Assembly (NCBI RefSeq): GCF_900100045.1
Contig: NZ_FNEA01000002.1
Location: forward strand, 186,001-250,000
Source: Paracoccus denitrificans
Lineage (GTDB): Bacteria; Pseudomonadota; Alphaproteobacteria; Rhodobacterales; Rhodobacteraceae
Direction of reading: 5' to 3'
Length of the DNA: 64,000 nt
The translations under genes and the position numbers were made by a program. Under the pieces are notes generated by a model. That model ran no database searches. It was not told the origin of the DNA and saw only the letters and a program-made list of their open reading frames with translations. This document shows positions 18,627-26,544 of this stretch, piece after piece; position 1 is the stretch's first letter, and every line of letters starts with the position of its first letter.

Positions 18627-19441
18627 CGATTCACCTTGGGCGCGATCAGCCAGTCCTCGGGCGGCAAATGTGGAAAGCCGCGAAAGTTCAGGTAGTTCAG
18701 GAACTTCATCCGGCAGGTCTCGGCCCGCTTGTCGCATCCGGCCAGCAGCCGCACCCGGTCGCCCGGGGCGGGCCGGATGCCCAGCGCGGTCCAAAGCCCG
18801 ACCTCGCGCCGGCCGCCGGGCAGGGCGGCATCCGCCTTGACCATGCCCGACAGCCCCTCGGCCGCGCCCGACAGCACCACAAGCTGCCCATGCTCGAACC
18901 ACCCTGCGTCATGCCCGGCCACGCCCGACAGCTCCAGCCGATCCCCCTCTTCCAGGACGACCACGCCCTCGGCCGAATAGCCGGCGCGCGTCAGGTCGAA
19001 CCGGCACAGCCCGTCCCCCAGCACGGCCGCGCAGCGCGGGTGATAGACCCGCCCCTGCGCCCGGTTCAAAGGCTCGGACAGCCCGCGCAGCTCGGCCCGG
19101 AAGGCCGCGCCGCTGCGCACCACCTCGCCCAGATGACCGCGAAAGATCAGCCGCCGGTTCGCGGCATCGGACCAGTCCACCTCCCACAGCCGCACATCGG
19201 CCGCGTCCCAGCGCCCGGCCATCAGGTCGCGCTCGGTGATCGCCGCGTCCGACAGCGCGCCCACCGCCTCGCTGTTGTCCACCGACAGGCCCAGGCCCTG
19301 CACCACCGCCCGCGCGCTCAGCCCGCTGTCGGGGCGGAACGCGATGCCCTCAAAGGACAGCGCCCGGTCGTGATCGGTAAACCCCAGCACCAGCCCGTCG
19401 CACCGCCGGACCGCCCAGGCCCGCGCGATCGTCCCGCTCAT
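18623..19441 (-). CDS. Gene transfer agent tail hub protein g13 (DUF2163 / BR0599 type)
   Basis: The 272-residue protein has an N-terminal DUF2163 domain (about residues 1-130) and a C-terminal BR0599-type domain. Four cysteines, Cys137 and Cys146 (HPRCAAVLGDGLCRF) and Cys236 and Cys243 (AGCDKRAETCRMKF), form the pattern that binds an iron-sulfur cluster in lambda gpL-like hub proteins; a cluster has been described in this position of RcGTA. The C-terminal GFPHLPPEDWL is highly typical. It sits between the distal tail protein and the tail-tip genes, with four-base overlaps on both sides. Confidence 0.9.
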   Translation of the reverse strand: MSGTIARAWAVRRCDGLVLGFTDHDRALSFEGIAFRPDSGLSARAVVQGLGLSVDNSEAVGALSDAAITERDLMAGRWDAADVRLWEVDWSDAANRRLIFRGHLGEVVRSGAAFRAELRGLSEPLNRAQGRVYHPRCAAVLGDGLCRFDLTRAGYSAEGVVVLEEGDRLELSGVAGHDAGWFEHGQLVVLSGAAEGLSGMVKADAALPGGRREVGLWTALGIRPAPGDRVRLLAGCDKRAETCRMKFLNYLNFRGFPHLPPEDWLIAPKVNR

Positions 19442-20070
19442 AGCCGCACCTCCACCACCGGGACCTGCGGCAGGTCGCCCGCCTGGAACGAGGCGACCGA
19501 GACCGCGATCCGATCCGTGTCGAAGCGCACCGGCACGTCGAACTCGAACCCCGCCGTGACCACGGCCCCCGCCTCGGGCGGCGCGGCAAAGCGCAAGACC
19601 CCCGTCGCCATGTCCACCGCGAAATCCACCCCCGCGCGCAATTCGACATGTCCCGCGCCGGCCAGCACCGTGCCCTCGACCGGCTTCGCCACCGGCCGCC
19701 AATAGCGCGCCGGCCCCGAGGCATAGGCCTTGCGCAGCGCGAAATCCCGCCGCACCCCGTCGCCCATGCCGATCTCCTGATCCTGGAAACTCACCGCCGC
19801 GCCTGGCGCGCAGGATTTGAAATCCGCCCAGTCCTTCCAGCGAAAGCCGTGCATCTGCCCGGCCCGCGCCTCGAAAAAGGCGACCAGCGCCGCCACGTCG
19901 TCCAGCGAGCGCAGCCCCAGCCCGGCGTCGTAGCGCCGCCGCGAATGCGCCCAGGGGGTGCGCCGCTCCTCGTGGCCGTTGGTCAGCGCGACGATCTCGG
20001 TGCGCCGCTCTGGCCCCCCGACCGAGCCGAAGGACAGGTTCGCCGGGAACCTGATCTCATGAAACGCCAT
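19438..20070 (-). CDS. Gene transfer agent distal tail protein g12 (DUF2460)
   Basis: The 210-residue DUF2460 protein starts MAFHEIRFPANLSFGSVGGP and has the RRRYDAGLGLRSLDDVAALVAFFEARAG block and the FRWKDWADFKS block that define the family. It forms the ring at the end of the tail tube to which the hub attaches. The ATG at 20070 is chosen because it matches the family N-terminus; an ATG nine bases upstream (20079, MGE) is possible. It overlaps g13 by four bases. Confidence 0.92.
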   Translation of the reverse strand: MAFHEIRFPANLSFGSVGGPERRTEIVALTNGHEERRTPWAHSRRRYDAGLGLRSLDDVAALVAFFEARAGQMHGFRWKDWADFKSCAPGAAVSFQDQEIGMGDGVRRDFALRKAYASGPARYWRPVAKPVEGTVLAGAGHVELRAGVDFAVDMATGVLRFAAPPEAGAVVTAGFEFDVPVRFDTDRIAVSVASFQAGDLPQVPVVEVRL

Positions 20071-20071
20071 C

Positions 20072-20743
20072 TCACCCATTCCTTTCCCCGCGCGCCAGCA
20101 GCCGGCCCATCTGCGCGGCGATCTGGCTCTGGCTGCGCTGGAACCCCGCCACATCCGGGGTCGAGACGTTGAAGGTCACGTTCACCGGCCGGCCGCCGCC
20201 GGCCGCCGCCACGCCCAGCCGCCCGTCGGCACCCCGGCGCAGCGGCATGATCGCCTCGGCCCCGGCCTCGCCCATCAGCCCGGTCGCGCCGCGCATCGGG
20301 AAATAGGTGGGCTGGCTCACCACGCCGCCCCGGGCAAAGGGCATCACCCGCCCCTGCGCGAAACCGGCGCCCTGGCCAAAGGGCAGCACGGCCGAGACCA
20401 TGCCGTTCACCCCCTGCGCGATGGCCCCGGCCAGCGCCTGCTCGACCGGCTTCATCGCCACGGCGAATGCGCTGTCGGCCATGCTGCGCGCGATGCCCTT
20501 CAGCGCGTCCGACAGCTTCATGCCGTCGAAGACCAGCCCCGAGAACGCCCGGCGCAGCCCGCTGCCGATGCCCTGGGTCAGCGTGCCGACCTCGCGGTTG
20601 GTATGGATCATCGAGCCGCGCAGCCGCGCCAGCTCGGCATCGAACTCGGCCGCCAGCCGCGCGCTCTGCTCCAACCCCTTGCCCAGCGCGGCCGGCCCGT
20701 CCTGATCCCCCTCCAGCCGGTCGAATCCGTCCTTGTTCGCCAC
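20072..20743 (-). CDS. Gene transfer agent tape measure protein g11
   Basis: This 223-residue protein is very short for a tape measure, which fits the short GTA tail. It has an N-terminal helical region, a central hydrophobic Ala/Gly segment (VEQALAGAIAQGVNGMVSAVLPFGQGAG region split by prolines), the GLMGEAGAEAIMPLRRGADGRLGV block common to small tape measures, and a helical C-terminus. The start is GTG at 20743, seven bases after a strong AAGGAGG. Confidence 0.88.
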   Translation of the reverse strand: MANKDGFDRLEGDQDGPAALGKGLEQSARLAAEFDAELARLRGSMIHTNREVGTLTQGIGSGLRRAFSGLVFDGMKLSDALKGIARSMADSAFAVAMKPVEQALAGAIAQGVNGMVSAVLPFGQGAGFAQGRVMPFARGGVVSQPTYFPMRGATGLMGEAGAEAIMPLRRGADGRLGVAAAGGGRPVNVTFNVSTPDVAGFQRSQSQIAAQMGRLLARGERNG

Positions 20744-20767
20744 GACGGCGCCTCCTTCTTCAGATGT

Positions 20768-20980
20768 TCATGCGGCGGGCCGGTCGGGATAGCGCGCGAC
20801 CAGCTCGGCCAGCCTTTCGCGCGTCATCGCCGCCGCACCCCGCGCCTCGACCCCCAGCATCAAGGCCAGTTCGGCCGGGGTCAGCGCCCAGAACTCGGCC
20901 GGCCGCAGCCCCAGCCCGCCCAGCCGCACCGGCCCCAGGCCGGCACGCATCAGCCCCGGCCAGTCCAGCCCGCGGCTCAT
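20768..20980 (-). CDS. Gene transfer agent tail assembly chaperone-like protein g10.1
   Basis: The 70-residue protein has the pattern of the small tail assembly chaperone found between g10 and the tape measure: LRPAEFWALTPAELALMLG followed by a charged helix with LAELVARYPDRP. Its ATG overlaps the g10 stop by four bases. The close coupling of g10 and g10.1 recalls the G/GT pair of phage lambda, but with two separate short genes instead of a programmed frameshift. Identification rests on position and on the FWALTPAE motif. Confidence 0.78.
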   Translation of the reverse strand: MSRGLDWPGLMRAGLGPVRLGGLGLRPAEFWALTPAELALMLGVEARGAAAMTRERLAELVARYPDRPAA

Positions 20981-21294
20981 GTCCCCTCGATGCGAAAGGC
21001 CCGCGCCAGCAGCGCCGCCGCCGCATGGGCCGCGGCCACCGGCCCGCCGCGCAGCTCCGCCGCGGCCAGTTCCGCCATGCCGCCCGGCCAGCCGCCCGCC
21101 CGCAGGCCGGCGACCAGCACCGCCATCACGTCGCGGCTGGAAAACCGCCCGCCCTCGAACCGTTCGACCAGCGCGATCATGCTTTCAGCGCCCAGTTCGG
21201 CCTCCAGCCCGGCCAGAGCGCCCAGCGTCAGCTTGGCCACATACGCCCGGCCATCGAGGAAAATCTCGACCTCGCCCGCCAGCGGATTGGCCAT
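20977..21294 (-). CDS. Gene transfer agent protein g10 (tail assembly chaperone family)
   Basis: This 105-residue protein of the GTA-gp10 family starts MANPLAGEVEIFLDGRAYVAKLTLGALAGLE (written here in short) and continues with a helical region and FSSRDVMAVLVAGLRAGG. It is the usual gene between the major tail protein and the tape measure, and is thought to act as a tail assembly chaperone. The ATG at 21294 follows the g9 stop by only one base. Confidence 0.85.
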   Translation of the reverse strand: MANPLAGEVEIFLDGRAYVAKLTLGALAGLEAELGAESMIALVERFEGGRFSSRDVMAVLVAGLRAGGWPGGMAELAAAELRGGPVAAAHAAAALLARAFRIEGT

Positions 21295-21295
21295 C

Positions 21296-21709
21296 TCAGA
21301 ACGCGACGAAGCTGATCGCCCCGGCGCTTGCCATGGAAATCTCATAGGTCGCCTCGCCATTATAGCTGCCCGCATATTCCAGCGCGGTGATCTGGAACGG
21401 CCCCTCGACGGTGCCGAAACCCGGGATCACCACCTGGAAGCGCGGCACCTCGCCGTCAAAGAACACCTGCCGCGCGCGTTCGTCCGTGGTCCCGTCCCGG
21501 AACACGCCCGAGCCCGAGATGCTGGCCGACCTGACCCCCGCACCCGCCAGCAATTCGCGCCAGCGCCCCTCGCTTTCCAGGCTCGTCACGTCCACCGTCT
21601 CGGCGTTGAAGCCCAGCCGGGTCGCCCGCAGCCCCGCCACGGTCTCGAAATGGCCGTCGCCGGTCATGTCCATCTTGATCAGCAGGTCGCGTCCGTTCTG
21701 CACCGCCAT
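21296..21709 (-). CDS. Gene transfer agent major tail (tube) protein g9, TP901-1 family
   Basis: The 137-residue tail tube subunit starts MAVQNGRDLLIKMDMTGDG. It contains FETVAGLRATRLGFNAETVDVTS in two halves and ITALEYAGSYNGEATYEISMASAG near the end, as in TP901-1-type tube proteins. Hexamers should stack into the GTA tail. An in-frame GTG directly before the ATG (21712) is an alternative start. No sheath gene is present, so the tail is non-contractile. Confidence 0.92.
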   Translation of the reverse strand: MAVQNGRDLLIKMDMTGDGHFETVAGLRATRLGFNAETVDVTSLESEGRWRELLAGAGVRSASISGSGVFRDGTTDERARQVFFDGEVPRFQVVIPGFGTVEGPFQITALEYAGSYNGEATYEISMASAGAISFVAF

Positions 21710-21721
21710 CACCGTCTCTCC

Positions 21722-22141
21722 TCAACCCAGGTCGATGCGCGCGCGAAAGGTCAGGTCGACCCGCCGCCCCGCGCCGTTTTCCGCCCGCCGCGCCCGGGCG
21801 CGCAGGAACCACAGCCCCGCCAGCCGGCCCCGGTCCAGCGCCATCTCGGCGTTCTCCAGCGCCTCGCTGACCGCGACCGCCGCCGCCTTGACCGCGCCGA
21901 AGCCGCCCGCCGCCTCGGCACCCGACAGGACCGAGACGACAAAGTCGTGCACCGCGCCCGGCGCCGTCATGTCGCCCGCGTCGCGCACCTCCTCGGGGCC
22001 CAGCGAGACATGGATCCCCGCCGGCGGCGCCACCGGCATGGCGTCATGGATCGCGTCGCCCACCATGGCCGCCAGCGCCCCGTCCTCGCGCAGCGCGCGA
22101 TAGACCGCCGCCTGCAGCGCGGCCGTTCCACGATAGCTCAT
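21722..22141 (-). CDS. Gene transfer agent tail terminator g8 (DUF3168)
   Basis: The 139-residue DUF3168 protein starts MSYRGTAALQAAVYRALREDGAL and has the central GIHVSLGPEEVRDAGD block and a helical LENAEMALDRGRLAGLWFLRAR region. It should cap the proximal end of the tail and set the interface to the head. The ATG overlaps the g7 stop by four bases. Confidence 0.88.
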   Translation of the reverse strand: MSYRGTAALQAAVYRALREDGALAAMVGDAIHDAMPVAPPAGIHVSLGPEEVRDAGDMTAPGAVHDFVVSVLSGAEAAGGFGAVKAAAVAVSEALENAEMALDRGRLAGLWFLRARARRAENGAGRRVDLTFRARIDLG

Positions 22142-22488
22142 GCCGGGGCCTCCTCTTTCGCCACGCAGACCAGCCAGCGCCCGCCGGCATCGCTTTCGGC
22201 CACCGCCTCGATGCGAAAGCGGCGGGCATGCGCGCCCTCGCCCAGCCGCAGCCGCTGCTCGGGGCGCGGGCGGCGCGGGTCGCCGGCAGGCGCAGCCCTG
22301 ACGGTGATCCGCCAGGTGACGACGCTCTGCGCGCCCACCTCGGCCAGCCGCTCGGCCCCCGCACCCGACCGCATCTCGGCCCAGATCCGCCCGACCTCCT
22401 GCCAGGTCAGCCGGAACCCGCCCATCCCGTCGGGCTCGCGAAGCGGGGATTCCACGACCAGCGGCACCGTCGGCCGCGGACCGCTCAT
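22138..22488 (-). CDS. Gene transfer agent head closure / stopper protein g7
   Basis: This 116-residue protein shows the small beta-barrel pattern of head-tail adaptors of the SPP1 gp16 type: LREPDGMGGFRLTWQEVGRIWAEM at the start, then a strand-rich middle and HARRFRIEAVAESDAGGRWLVC near the end. In RcGTA the corresponding protein is the stopper between the portal-adaptor ring and the tail. The ATG at 22488 overlaps the g6 stop by four bases. Confidence 0.86.
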   Translation of the reverse strand: MSGPRPTVPLVVESPLREPDGMGGFRLTWQEVGRIWAEMRSGAGAERLAEVGAQSVVTWRITVRAAPAGDPRRPRPEQRLRLGEGAHARRFRIEAVAESDAGGRWLVCVAKEEAPA

Positions 22489-23102
22489 GCGCGGCCGCGC
22501 GGGTCGCCGCGCCCTCCCAGCACCCGGACCGACCGCCAGCGCTCGATCAGCGCGCTGACGCCGAAGGGCAGCGCCCCCGCCGACCCCTCGAAGCTGCGAT
22601 CCTCGTGATAGCGCGCCGCCAGCAGCAGCACCGCCTGCGCCAGATCGGCCGGCACCTGCGGCCACGCCGCCCCGAACCCGGCGCGAAAGGTAATCGCGGC
22701 AAAGCCGCCCAGGGGCACCGCCGGCAGGAACGTGCCCGCCGGCTCCAGCACCGGCCGCTGCATGTCCGGCACCAGCCGGTAGCCCGCCGGATCGACGACC
22801 GTTACCGCGCCGGCCGCATCCGCGATCTCGACCCGCTCGACCGCCTCGACCGGCGCCAGCGGCAGGGGTTGCCCCTCGGGGTCGCGCCATGCCGCCAGCC
22901 GCAGCCGGAACTGCCGGGCCAGCAGCACCTTGCCGGTGCGCGCCTCGATGGTGGCGATGGCGGCGCGCAGGAACCCCGCCAGCGCCGCGGTCTCGGCCGC
23001 GTCCTCGGCCATCCCGAACCCCGTTCCCAGCCGCAGATGGTCGCGCAACCCGGCGACGGGCAGCGCCTCGGTCGCGGGCGCCGTCACTTCCACAAGCATC
23101 AT
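22485..23102 (-). CDS. Gene transfer agent head-tail adaptor g6
   Basis: The 205-residue head-tail connector protein has an N-terminal helical part (LPVAGLRDHLRLGTGF, then AGFLRAAIATIEARTGKVL). A middle domain follows (VPLGGFAAITFRAGFG), and a C-terminal helix carries DLAQAVLLLAARYHEDR. It should sit directly under the portal. Two adjacent ATGs (23102 and 23099) are available. A 128-base gap separates it from the capsid gene; I see no gene in that gap, only GC-rich sequence. Confidence 0.86.
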   Translation of the reverse strand: MMLVEVTAPATEALPVAGLRDHLRLGTGFGMAEDAAETAALAGFLRAAIATIEARTGKVLLARQFRLRLAAWRDPEGQPLPLAPVEAVERVEIADAAGAVTVVDPAGYRLVPDMQRPVLEPAGTFLPAVPLGGFAAITFRAGFGAAWPQVPADLAQAVLLLAARYHEDRSFEGSAGALPFGVSALIERWRSVRVLGGRGDPRGRA

Positions 23103-23230
23103 CTTCGTCTCTCCCACTCGCAGGGGTGCCGCATTCTCTGGACGAAAGGGGCCGCACCGCCTTGCCCTGGCGCGCGCGGACATGCCGGCAGGGCGCTGAC
23201 CCGCGGCGCGGCCCCCGCTTCGGCCCTGGA

Positions 23231-24397
23231 TCAGCCAAAGACCATCAGCTTGACGGCGCGCGCATCGGTGACGCCGCCGCCGACGCGCTTGCTGGCATAG
23301 AACAGCACATGCGGCTTGGCCGAGAACGGGTCGCGCAGCACCCGCAGATCCGGCCGCTCGACGATGGTATAGGCCGAGCGGAAATCGCCGAAGGCGATGG
23401 AATGCGAGCCCTGCGCGATGTCCGGCATGTCCTCGCAGACCAGCACCGGATAGCCCAGCAGCTGCGCCGGCTGCCCCATGGCCAGGCTGTCCGCCCACAG
23501 GAAGCGGCCGTCCGCATCGCGCATCTTGCGCACCGCCGCGGCGGTCTTGGAATTCATCACGAAGCTCGCATTGGCGCGGTATTGCGCGCCCAGCGCATAG
23601 ACCAGGTCGATCAGCGCATTGGCCGGATTGGTCGCGGCGAAATCGCCGGTCCCGCCCGACGGGATGGTGCCGATCTGCACATTGGTCGCGCTGCCGTTCG
23701 GCGCCTTCGCATGGGTCAGGATGCCGCGCGGCTTGTTCACCCCGTCGCCGCTGATAAAGGCCGTGGCCTCGGCGCGGGCGAATTTCTCGGCGATCCGCCC
23801 GGCCAGCCAGGTCTCGACGTCGAAGGCCGCGTCGTCCAGCAGGCGCTGGCTGGCCTTGGGCATGGCCGAAAGCTCGTGCACCGGGATCACCACCCGCTGC
23901 ACGCTGGGCGTGCCGGTCTCGGCCTGGGCCGCGGCCTCGCTGGCCCAGCCATGGGCGATGTCGCCCATGTCGACCAGCACCTCGTAGCTCGCCGATTCCA
24001 CCGCCACCACATTGGCCACGCGCCGCAGCGAGGCGGTGACGTTCAGCGCCTCCTGCACCTGCATCGCCACCGTCGGCGCCGCCAGGAACCCCCCGTCCGA
24101 GGTCGAGGTCATCGCCTTGCCCTCCAGCGGCAGCCCGCGCAGCGCGCCGTCGTCGCCGTGGCGGATATAGGCGTCAAAGGCCTTCTGATGCGGCGCGCCC
24201 TGATCGGCCTCGACCGACAGGGGCGCGCGGGGGCGGGAAATCGTCTTGCGGTCCAGCATGGTCATGCGTTCTTCCTGTGCTTCCAATCGGTTCTGAATCT
24301 CGCTGCGGAATGCCTTCAACTCCTGGACAAAGCCCAGCATCTCGGCCCCCAGGTCGCCGGGCACGTCCGCCCCGGCCGCGGCTTTCACCTCGGTCAT
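23231..24397 (-). CDS. Gene transfer agent major capsid protein g5 (HK97 family)
   Basis: The 388-residue precursor starts MTEVKAAAGADVPGDLGAEM and has an N-terminal charged coiled-coil delta domain (about residues 20-60) that is removed by the g4 protease. The HK97 core follows with STSDGGFLAAPTVAMQV, PKASQRLLDDAAFDVETWL, ASFVMNSKTAAAVRKMRDADGRFLW (split over the loop), LLGYPVLVCEDMP and IAFGDFRSAYTIVER. It forms the small GTA head that packages host DNA. The ATG at 24397 follows the prohead protease gene by 23 bases. Confidence 0.95.
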   Translation of the reverse strand: MTEVKAAAGADVPGDLGAEMLGFVQELKAFRSEIQNRLEAQEERMTMLDRKTISRPRAPLSVEADQGAPHQKAFDAYIRHGDDGALRGLPLEGKAMTSTSDGGFLAAPTVAMQVQEALNVTASLRRVANVVAVESASYEVLVDMGDIAHGWASEAAAQAETGTPSVQRVVIPVHELSAMPKASQRLLDDAAFDVETWLAGRIAEKFARAEATAFISGDGVNKPRGILTHAKAPNGSATNVQIGTIPSGGTGDFAATNPANALIDLVYALGAQYRANASFVMNSKTAAAVRKMRDADGRFLWADSLAMGQPAQLLGYPVLVCEDMPDIAQGSHSIAFGDFRSAYTIVERPDLRVLRDPFSAKPHVLFYASKRVGGGVTDARAVKLMVFG

Positions 24398-24420
24398 GAT
24401 CCCCTCCGTTTCGGTGAAAC

Positions 24421-24957
24421 TCACTTGGCGCGCAGCGCCAGCGTCGCGGCCCGAAAGGCCGCCGCCATCTCGTGGCCGGCATCGGATTTCGTGCCGACCC
24501 TGGCCTCGGCCAGCATCGGGAACGTCACCAGCGACACCTCCCACAGCTCGACCTCGGACAAGAGCCGCCGGCCCTTGCCGTCGCGCTCGGCCGCGATGGT
24601 GCGATAGCCGATGGACAGCCCGTCGATGGCGCCGGCGGCGACCAGCGCCGCCGCCTCGCGGGCCTGGGCGATCTCGGGCAGCAGCCGCCCCCTGACCCAC
24701 AGCCCCTTGCCGTCCTCGCGGATTTCCTCCCAGACGCCGATGGGCCGGGCGGGATCGTGCTGCCACAGCATCCGCACCCGGTCGCCCCGCGCCGCCAGCC
24801 GCTTCAGGCTGGCGGCATAGGCGCCCCGGACCACGACGTCGCCGCCCTGGTCGGACATTCCGAACAGGCTGGCATAGCCCTCGATCCGCGTGCCCTCGGC
24901 CACCAGCGACCCGCCGGCGGCATATTTCAGCTCCAGCCCGTAATCCTTCAAACTCAC
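24421..24957 (-). CDS. Gene transfer agent prohead protease g4 (HK97 family)
   Basis: This 178-residue protease carries the family blocks RIEGYASLFGMSDQGGDVVVRG, MLWQHDPARPIGVW (catalytic His region) and LSIGYRT (catalytic Ser region), ending in VTFPMLAEARV. It should cleave the delta domain of g5 during head maturation. The start is probably GTG at 24957: it follows AGGAGG by five bases and comes one base after the stop of g3.5. The in-frame ATG at 24978 would lie inside g3.5 and has no comparable ribosome site. Confidence 0.9.
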   Translation of the reverse strand: MSLKDYGLELKYAAGGSLVAEGTRIEGYASLFGMSDQGGDVVVRGAYAASLKRLAARGDRVRMLWQHDPARPIGVWEEIREDGKGLWVRGRLLPEIAQAREAAALVAAGAIDGLSIGYRTIAAERDGKGRRLLSEVELWEVSLVTFPMLAEARVGTKSDAGHEMAAAFRAATLALRAK

Positions 24958-24958
24958 C

Positions 24959-25192
24959 TCAGCCTCCTTTCGGCGCATATTCCAGGATCGACTGCACCGC
25001 CTGGGTCAGGATCACGGCGACGACGCCATAGACCGTCATCCACAGCCGCCGCTCCAGCCGCTCGATCAGCGCCTCGATGCGCTCCAGCCGGCGCTCCACC
25101 TGGCCGAATTGCAGCGCCATGATCCGCTCCTGCGTCTCAAGGCGCTGGTCGTGCCAGTCGAAGGGCTCCTTGACGAAACGCGAGCCCTCCAT
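24959..25192 (-). CDS. Gene transfer agent head formation protein g3.5
   Basis: The 77-residue protein begins MEGSRFVKEPFDWHDQRLE and has a heptad-like charged helix (QVERRLERIEALIERLERRL) followed by a C-terminal membrane-like segment (WMTVYGVVAVILTQAVQSIL). It occupies the position between portal and protease where a small gene of unknown biochemistry, needed for GTA heads, is found in Rhodobacter capsulatus. The ATG at 25192 begins one base after the stop of the portal gene. Confidence 0.8.
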   Translation of the reverse strand: MEGSRFVKEPFDWHDQRLETQERIMALQFGQVERRLERIEALIERLERRLWMTVYGVVAVILTQAVQSILEYAPKGG

Positions 25193-25193
25193 C

Positions 25194-26396
25194 TCACCCC
25201 TCCCCCTCCGGCAAGGGCGGCAGCCCCAGCACCGCCCGCTTTTCGGCATCGGTCAGAAAGCTTGCCTCGCCCACGCGCTTCCATTGCTGGTCGCGCTCCT
25301 CGGCCAGGGCCGGCACCTGGTCGGGATCGGCGCGCAGGTCGATCTCGGCCCCCAGATGCTCGGAAAGCCACCAGGCCAGGGCCCCGGCCACGCGCGACAC
25401 CAGCGGCAGCACCGTCAGCCGGTAAAAGGCCCGATGCGCCTCGGCATAATTGGCATAGGTCGCCTCGCCCGGAATGCCGATCAGCATCGGCGGCACGCCG
25501 AAGGCCTGCGCGATCTCGCGCGCCGCCGCCAGCTTGGTCTGGTGAAACTCCATGTCCGAGGGCGAGAACCCCATCGGCTTCCAGTCTAGCCCGCCTTCCA
25601 GCAGCATCGGCCGCCCGGCATTCCGGGCGCCCTGGTGATGCATCTCCATCTCGGTCACCAGCCGGTCGTATTGGTCCGGCGACAGGCCGCCCTGCCCGTC
25701 GGCGCCCCTGTAGACGATGGCGCCGCTGGGCCGCGCCGCATTGTCCAAAAGCGCCTTGGACCAGCTCGACGCGCTGTTATGCACGTCCACCGCCACCGCC
25801 GCCGCCTGCATCGGCGACAGCCCGTGATGGTCGTCCAGCGGATGGAAACTGCGGATATGGCAGATCGGATCGGGACTGCCGGCCATGTCGAAGCGGACCT
25901 TGCGCCCGCCCACGCCGTATTCATAGGCGACGGGCCAGCCGTCCGGCCCCGGCACCACCGCCATCCGGTCGGCGCGCAGGACATGCAGCTCAGCCGGCAG
26001 CCCGCGGGCATCCGCGCCCACCGCCTCCAGATAGCCGTCGCCGCTCAGCAGGATCTGGCCGAACAGCGCCTCGAACAGCTCGGCCCGGCCCTGCCCCGGA
26101 TTGGGCCGGCGCAGCAGGTCCAGCACCGGATGCACGTCATAGCGCCGCTCGCGATCCTGGCAGATCAGCGGCACGGCGGCGGCGGCCTCGGCGATCAGCC
26201 GCACGGCGCGGAACCCGACCGGATTGCCGACGAAACCCAGGCGCGTCAGGCTGACCGTATCGCGCGGCGACCAGACCACGCGCCCCGAACCCGCCGCCAG
26301 AGCCACCAGCTTGCCGGCGGCGCTGGCCTTCTGCTCGACCTCGGCGACAGGCGGCCTCGCGGGCGCGGCCCGGCGCCCGAACCAGGGAAATGCCAT
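25194..26396 (-). CDS. Gene transfer agent portal protein g3
   Basis: The 400-residue HK97-type portal starts MAFPWFGRRAAPARPP. It carries LIAEAAAAVPLIC, LDLLRRPNPGQGRAELFEAL, LLSGDGYLEAVG, the FHPLDDHHGLSPMQAAAVAV block and AREIAQAFGVPPMLIGIPGE. Twelve copies should form the ring through which DNA is pumped by the terminase. The ATG has a strong AGGAGG seven bases upstream. The gene is preceded by an intrinsic terminator hairpin (26423-26444), which is unusual inside a structural operon. Confidence 0.94.
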   Translation of the reverse strand: MAFPWFGRRAAPARPPVAEVEQKASAAGKLVALAAGSGRVVWSPRDTVSLTRLGFVGNPVGFRAVRLIAEAAAAVPLICQDRERRYDVHPVLDLLRRPNPGQGRAELFEALFGQILLSGDGYLEAVGADARGLPAELHVLRADRMAVVPGPDGWPVAYEYGVGGRKVRFDMAGSPDPICHIRSFHPLDDHHGLSPMQAAAVAVDVHNSASSWSKALLDNAARPSGAIVYRGADGQGGLSPDQYDRLVTEMEMHHQGARNAGRPMLLEGGLDWKPMGFSPSDMEFHQTKLAAAREIAQAFGVPPMLIGIPGEATYANYAEAHRAFYRLTVLPLVSRVAGALAWWLSEHLGAEIDLRADPDQVPALAEERDQQWKRVGEASFLTDAEKRAVLGLPPLPEGEG

Positions 26397-26419
26397 CGGT
26401 TCCTCCTGAAATCCCAATG

Positions 26420-26468
26420 AAAAAGGGCCGCAAGCGCGACCCTTCCCAAGCCCCGAAAGGCCCTTTTT
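26420..26468 (-). terminator. Intrinsic terminator inside the GTA operon, between g2 and g3
   Basis: On the minus strand, AAGGG and CGC pair with GCG and CCCTT (plus positions 26423-26444, one mismatch, four-base loop), and TTTTT follows. The same bases are also part of a wider perfect inverted repeat, AAAAAGGGCC (26420-26429) with GGCCCTTTTT (26459-26468). This lies 24 bases upstream of the portal start and would stop transcripts entering g3 unless there is read-through or a local promoter. Confidence 0.7.
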
Positions 26469-26474
26469 CCGTTT

Positions 26475-26540
26475 CGAAATACCCTGGGGGGAGCGTCTGC
26501 CGCCCCCCGTCCTGGGGGGCGGCAGACGCGGGGGGCAAAG
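26475..26540. repeat. REP-like GC-rich palindromic element between GTA genes g2 and g3
   Basis: A perfect 16-bp stem, GCGTCTGCCGCCCCCC (26493-26508) with GGGGGGCGGCAGACGC (26514-26529), has a five-base loop. It is followed by GGGGGC-AAA-GCCCCC and bordered on the left by GAAATACCC. Such elements are dispersed between genes in Rhodobacteraceae genomes. This one ends four bases before the stop of the terminase gene. Confidence 0.65.
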
Positions 26541-26544
26541 CCCC

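Noticed and set aside
13623..18695. 1690-codon open frame on the plus strand across the GTA tail genes
   Set aside because: The translation is Pro/Arg/His-rich and low in complexity, and it covers four overlapping GTA genes with clear domains on the other strand.
20768..21294. Programmed frameshift between g10 and g10.1 as in lambda G/GT
   Set aside because: The two genes have their own start codons with an ATGA overlap and no slippery heptamer was seen at the junction.
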